Source of the DNA: Paguma larvata
Lineage: Eukaryota; Chordata; Mammalia; Carnivora; Viverridae
Direction: 5' to 3'
Length of the DNA: 64,000 nucleotides
NCBI GenBank assembly: GCA_030068075.1
Contig: CM057843.1
Span: forward strand, 44,678,365-44,742,364
Of the stretch, positions 59,934 to 64,000 are shown piece after piece; position 1 is the first letter of the stretch, and each line of letters begins with the position of its first letter. A model generated the notes under the pieces. It was given only the letters and a program-made list of their open reading frames with translations. It was not told the origin of the DNA and did not search any database. A program made the translations under genes and the position numbers.

Positions 59934-59935
<2 letters not shown>

Positions 59936-59964
<29 letters not shown>
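59936..59964 (+). repeat. Poly-T run upstream of NEUROD2
   Basis: A 29-base T homopolymer, preceded by TTTATT-rich sequence from 59908, borders the NEUROD2 promoter. Its exact length is probably variable or uncertain in assembly. Confidence 0.8.
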
Positions 59965-59974
59965 GGAGTAGAGA

Positions 59975-60100
59975 GTGACAGATGGCGGCGGGTCCCGGGG
60001 GAGCCGGCTCTCCCCCAATGCAGACGCATGCCAATCACCGTCTCTCATGTGATAGCTGCTGCCCGTGACGTGCCAAGCCCATATGGCCTGGCATAGAGGC
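59975..60100 (+). promoter_or_regulatory. NEUROD2: NEUROD2 promoter region with E-box cluster
   Basis: E-boxes CAGATG (59979-59984), CATGTG (60046-60051) and CATATG (60080-60085), a CCAAT (60031-60035) and a CRE-like GTGACGTG (60065-60072) cluster above the first exon. NeuroD2 promoters are known to be bound by Neurogenin and NeuroD proteins through E-boxes. Transcription start not determined. Confidence 0.55.
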
Positions 60101-60311
60101 TGGTACCCCGCCTGGTAGAGATGCCACACTCGCTCCGCGGTTCGCATGGCGCTCTGAAGACGCCGGCGCCCGCCGCCTTGAGGAGCCGCTGCCCCCGCTC
60201 CCTGAAGATGGGGGAACAATGAAATAAGCGAGAAGATTCCTCTTCTCCCCCCTCTCTCTCTTGCCCCCCTCCCCCCCCTCCCCTCCCCTCTCCCCTTGAC
60301 TCCTCTCCGAG
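60101..60311 (+). other. NEUROD2: NEUROD2 non-coding first exon (predicted)
   Basis: An excellent donor, GAG|GTAAGT at 60309-60317, follows GC-rich then CT-rich 5'UTR-like sequence. It pairs with the acceptor CCTCAG ending at 61483. The two-exon layout with all coding sequence in exon 2 is the known NEUROD2 structure. The 5' limit is approximate. Confidence 0.65.
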
Positions 60312-62655
<2,344 letters not shown>

Positions 62656-64000
62656 GACCTCGCGCCCGCCCCTTTCTTTTTCTTTGGCCTTTGCCCGCAC
62701 CCCTGTCCCCAGCCCCCCGAGCGCAAGGGGACCCCCACCAATCCTGGCGCCGGGCGCGGGGAGCGGGCCGCCGGTACTGACCCTCTCCTGGGCAGTGCAG
62801 TCCTCTTACCAGGGGGTGGCCCGTCCCAGGAGCCTCGATTACCCCAGGGGACTCGCCTTCTCTCTCCCCAGGGGTTTTCCTCCTCTTTCCCGGGGGTAGT
62901 TCTCCGGGGACCCCTCTTAGGGCACTCCCTGGAGACCACCCCCCATTCCCAATTCCTACACTTAGGTTTCCTCCTCCCCTTCCCCTCGGCAGGCCCAAAG
63001 GCATTGGCAAGGGGGCAGCTGAGCTGTGGGATACTGTTTTCCTTCTATTGTTGTTGTTATTATTATTATTATTATCATTATTATTATTATAACAGACACC
63101 GAGCTGCCGGCAGAAAGGAGCCGGGCGCCCCCTCTTTCTTGAAGAGGGCGTAAGTCAGGGCGCTCGAGCCTGGACCTGGAACACCCTCTCCCCAACCCCT
63201 AAGTCTCAGCGTTTTCGTGATTTTAATTTTGGCGGGAGGAAGTGTGGATTGAGAGGAAAGAGAGAGGCCAAGACAATTTGTAACTAGAATCCGTTTTTCC
63301 CCGTTTCCTTTTTTTAAACAAACAAACAAACATACAAAAAAAAAAAAAAAAAAGCTAAGAGGCGACGGAGGCCGAACGCAGAGTCCGGATCGGAGAGAAA
63401 ACGCAGTAAGAACTTTTAGAAGCAATAAAAGGCAAAAAATACTACTACCAATAATAAAAAGACACAAATATCTATGCAAGGAGGTTCTGACTGAGCCTAG
63501 CGGCCCGGCCCGGCCCCGGGATGCCCCTCCCGGCCCGCGGGCCGCGCCGCCCAAGCGCGGATCTGTGCACTTTGGTGAAGTGGGGGCCGGCGCCGCCCCC
63601 TCCCCTCCCCAGGTTCTTATAATCAGTGACTCGGAGATTTGGGGCCCCAGTGCCACTGCCCTCCCCCGCCCCGTCCCCATTGTGCGTCATGCTGTTTTTT
63701 AAAAACCTGTTTCCAAATTTGTATGGAATGGCAAACTGTCGGGGGGGTCGGTTTGGGGAGGGAGGGTTTGCATGAGAGACACACACACGCACACCACACC
63801 GCACGCACACGCAGGCCCGGCGCCAGCGTCCGGGGGGGGCAGAGGGGAGGAGACCTCGCCGATCCCCACTCCCCGCAGGCAAGCCTCATCCCGGGTTGAG
63901 GGTGGAGACCAAGACCTGGGGACAGCCCCACCCCTGCCCGACTGTGCCTCGGTGGGCTCAAGGCGCCGGCCATTTTTTTCCGGTGGCCGGAGAGGAGGTT
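62656..64000 (+). other. NEUROD2: NEUROD2 3' untranslated region (continues to or past window end)
   Basis: AATAAA signals lie at 63424-63429 and 63453-63458. Sequence beyond (about 63600-63750, AT-rich block with TTTCCAAATTTGTATGG) still looks like UTR, so a longer form may extend further. An ATT microsatellite lies at 63056-63091 and a poly-A at about 63336-63353. Confidence 0.6.
63056..63091 (+). repeat. (ATT)n microsatellite in NEUROD2 3'UTR
   Basis: Near-perfect TTA/ATT triplets with one ATC interruption. Confidence 0.85.

Larger units (their letters stand above)
42651..59935. other. Gene-free interval between PPP1R1B and NEUROD2
   Basis: No protein-coding exon is recognisable on either strand over 17 kb, matching the empty interval at the human locus. 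It holds three Can-SINEs, many MIR/L2 pieces, TG tracts (about 43240-43420 and 58801-58860), an orphan CpG island and several AT-rich blocks with homeodomain, octamer and E-box motifs described separately. Confidence 0.7.

Overview
This is mammalian nuclear DNA: split genes with GT-AG introns, CpG-island promoters, poly(A) signals and degraded MIR, L2 and L1M repeats. The young repeats are tRNA-derived carnivore SINEs (Can-SINE/SINEC) whose body (gctgacagctcagagcctgg... then a CT-rich tail and poly-A) is the feline type, so the source is a carnivore, most likely a felid. No Alu or B1/B2 copies are seen. The species call rests on recognised repeats and was not checked by database search.

The genes are those of human 17q12 beside ERBB2, in inverted order. 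From left to right: the last five coding exons of PGAP3 (+, 795-2753, 3'UTR to about 4420); PNMT (-, 5044-6601); TCAP (-, 8885-9635); STARD3 (-, coding 12211-20556, non-coding first exon near 32.9-33.0 kb); PPP1R1B/DARPP-32 (-, 34290-42262); a 17-kb gene-free interval; and NEUROD2 (+, coding 61489-62655, non-coding first exon ending at 60311). Every coding exon was joined by hand with consistent GT-AG sites and reading phase. The rebuilt lengths are 285 aa (PNMT), 167 (TCAP), 445 (STARD3), 204 (PPP1R1B) and 388 (NEUROD2). I see no frameshift or lost exon in any of them.

The genes do not form one pathway. They are a tightly packed conserved block: a GPI-lipid remodelling enzyme, adrenaline synthesis, a sarcomere Z-disc protein, an endosome-ER cholesterol transfer protein, a dopamine/PKA-controlled phosphatase inhibitor and a neuronal bHLH factor. 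PGAP3 and PNMT converge tail to tail. PNMT, TCAP, STARD3 and PPP1R1B are read leftward in tandem, and the STARD3 promoter lies only about 0.5 kb beyond the PPP1R1B poly(A) signal.

Repeats are unevenly spread. The first 24.5 kb holds only old MIR/L2 pieces, while nine Can-SINE insertions lie between 24.5 and 53.7 kb, several nested inside older MIR or L2 copies. The most interesting non-coding sequence is between PPP1R1B and NEUROD2. It has a homeodomain/octamer-rich block at 50.82-51.08 kb next to an orphan CpG island containing a SOX-POU-like composite site, an overlapping E-box/octamer at 45.44 kb, and an inverted pair of YY1-like sites at 56.66 kb. These are candidate enhancers of NEUROD2 or PPP1R1B. 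I found no sign of a novel protein-coding system, CRISPR array or operon-like module.
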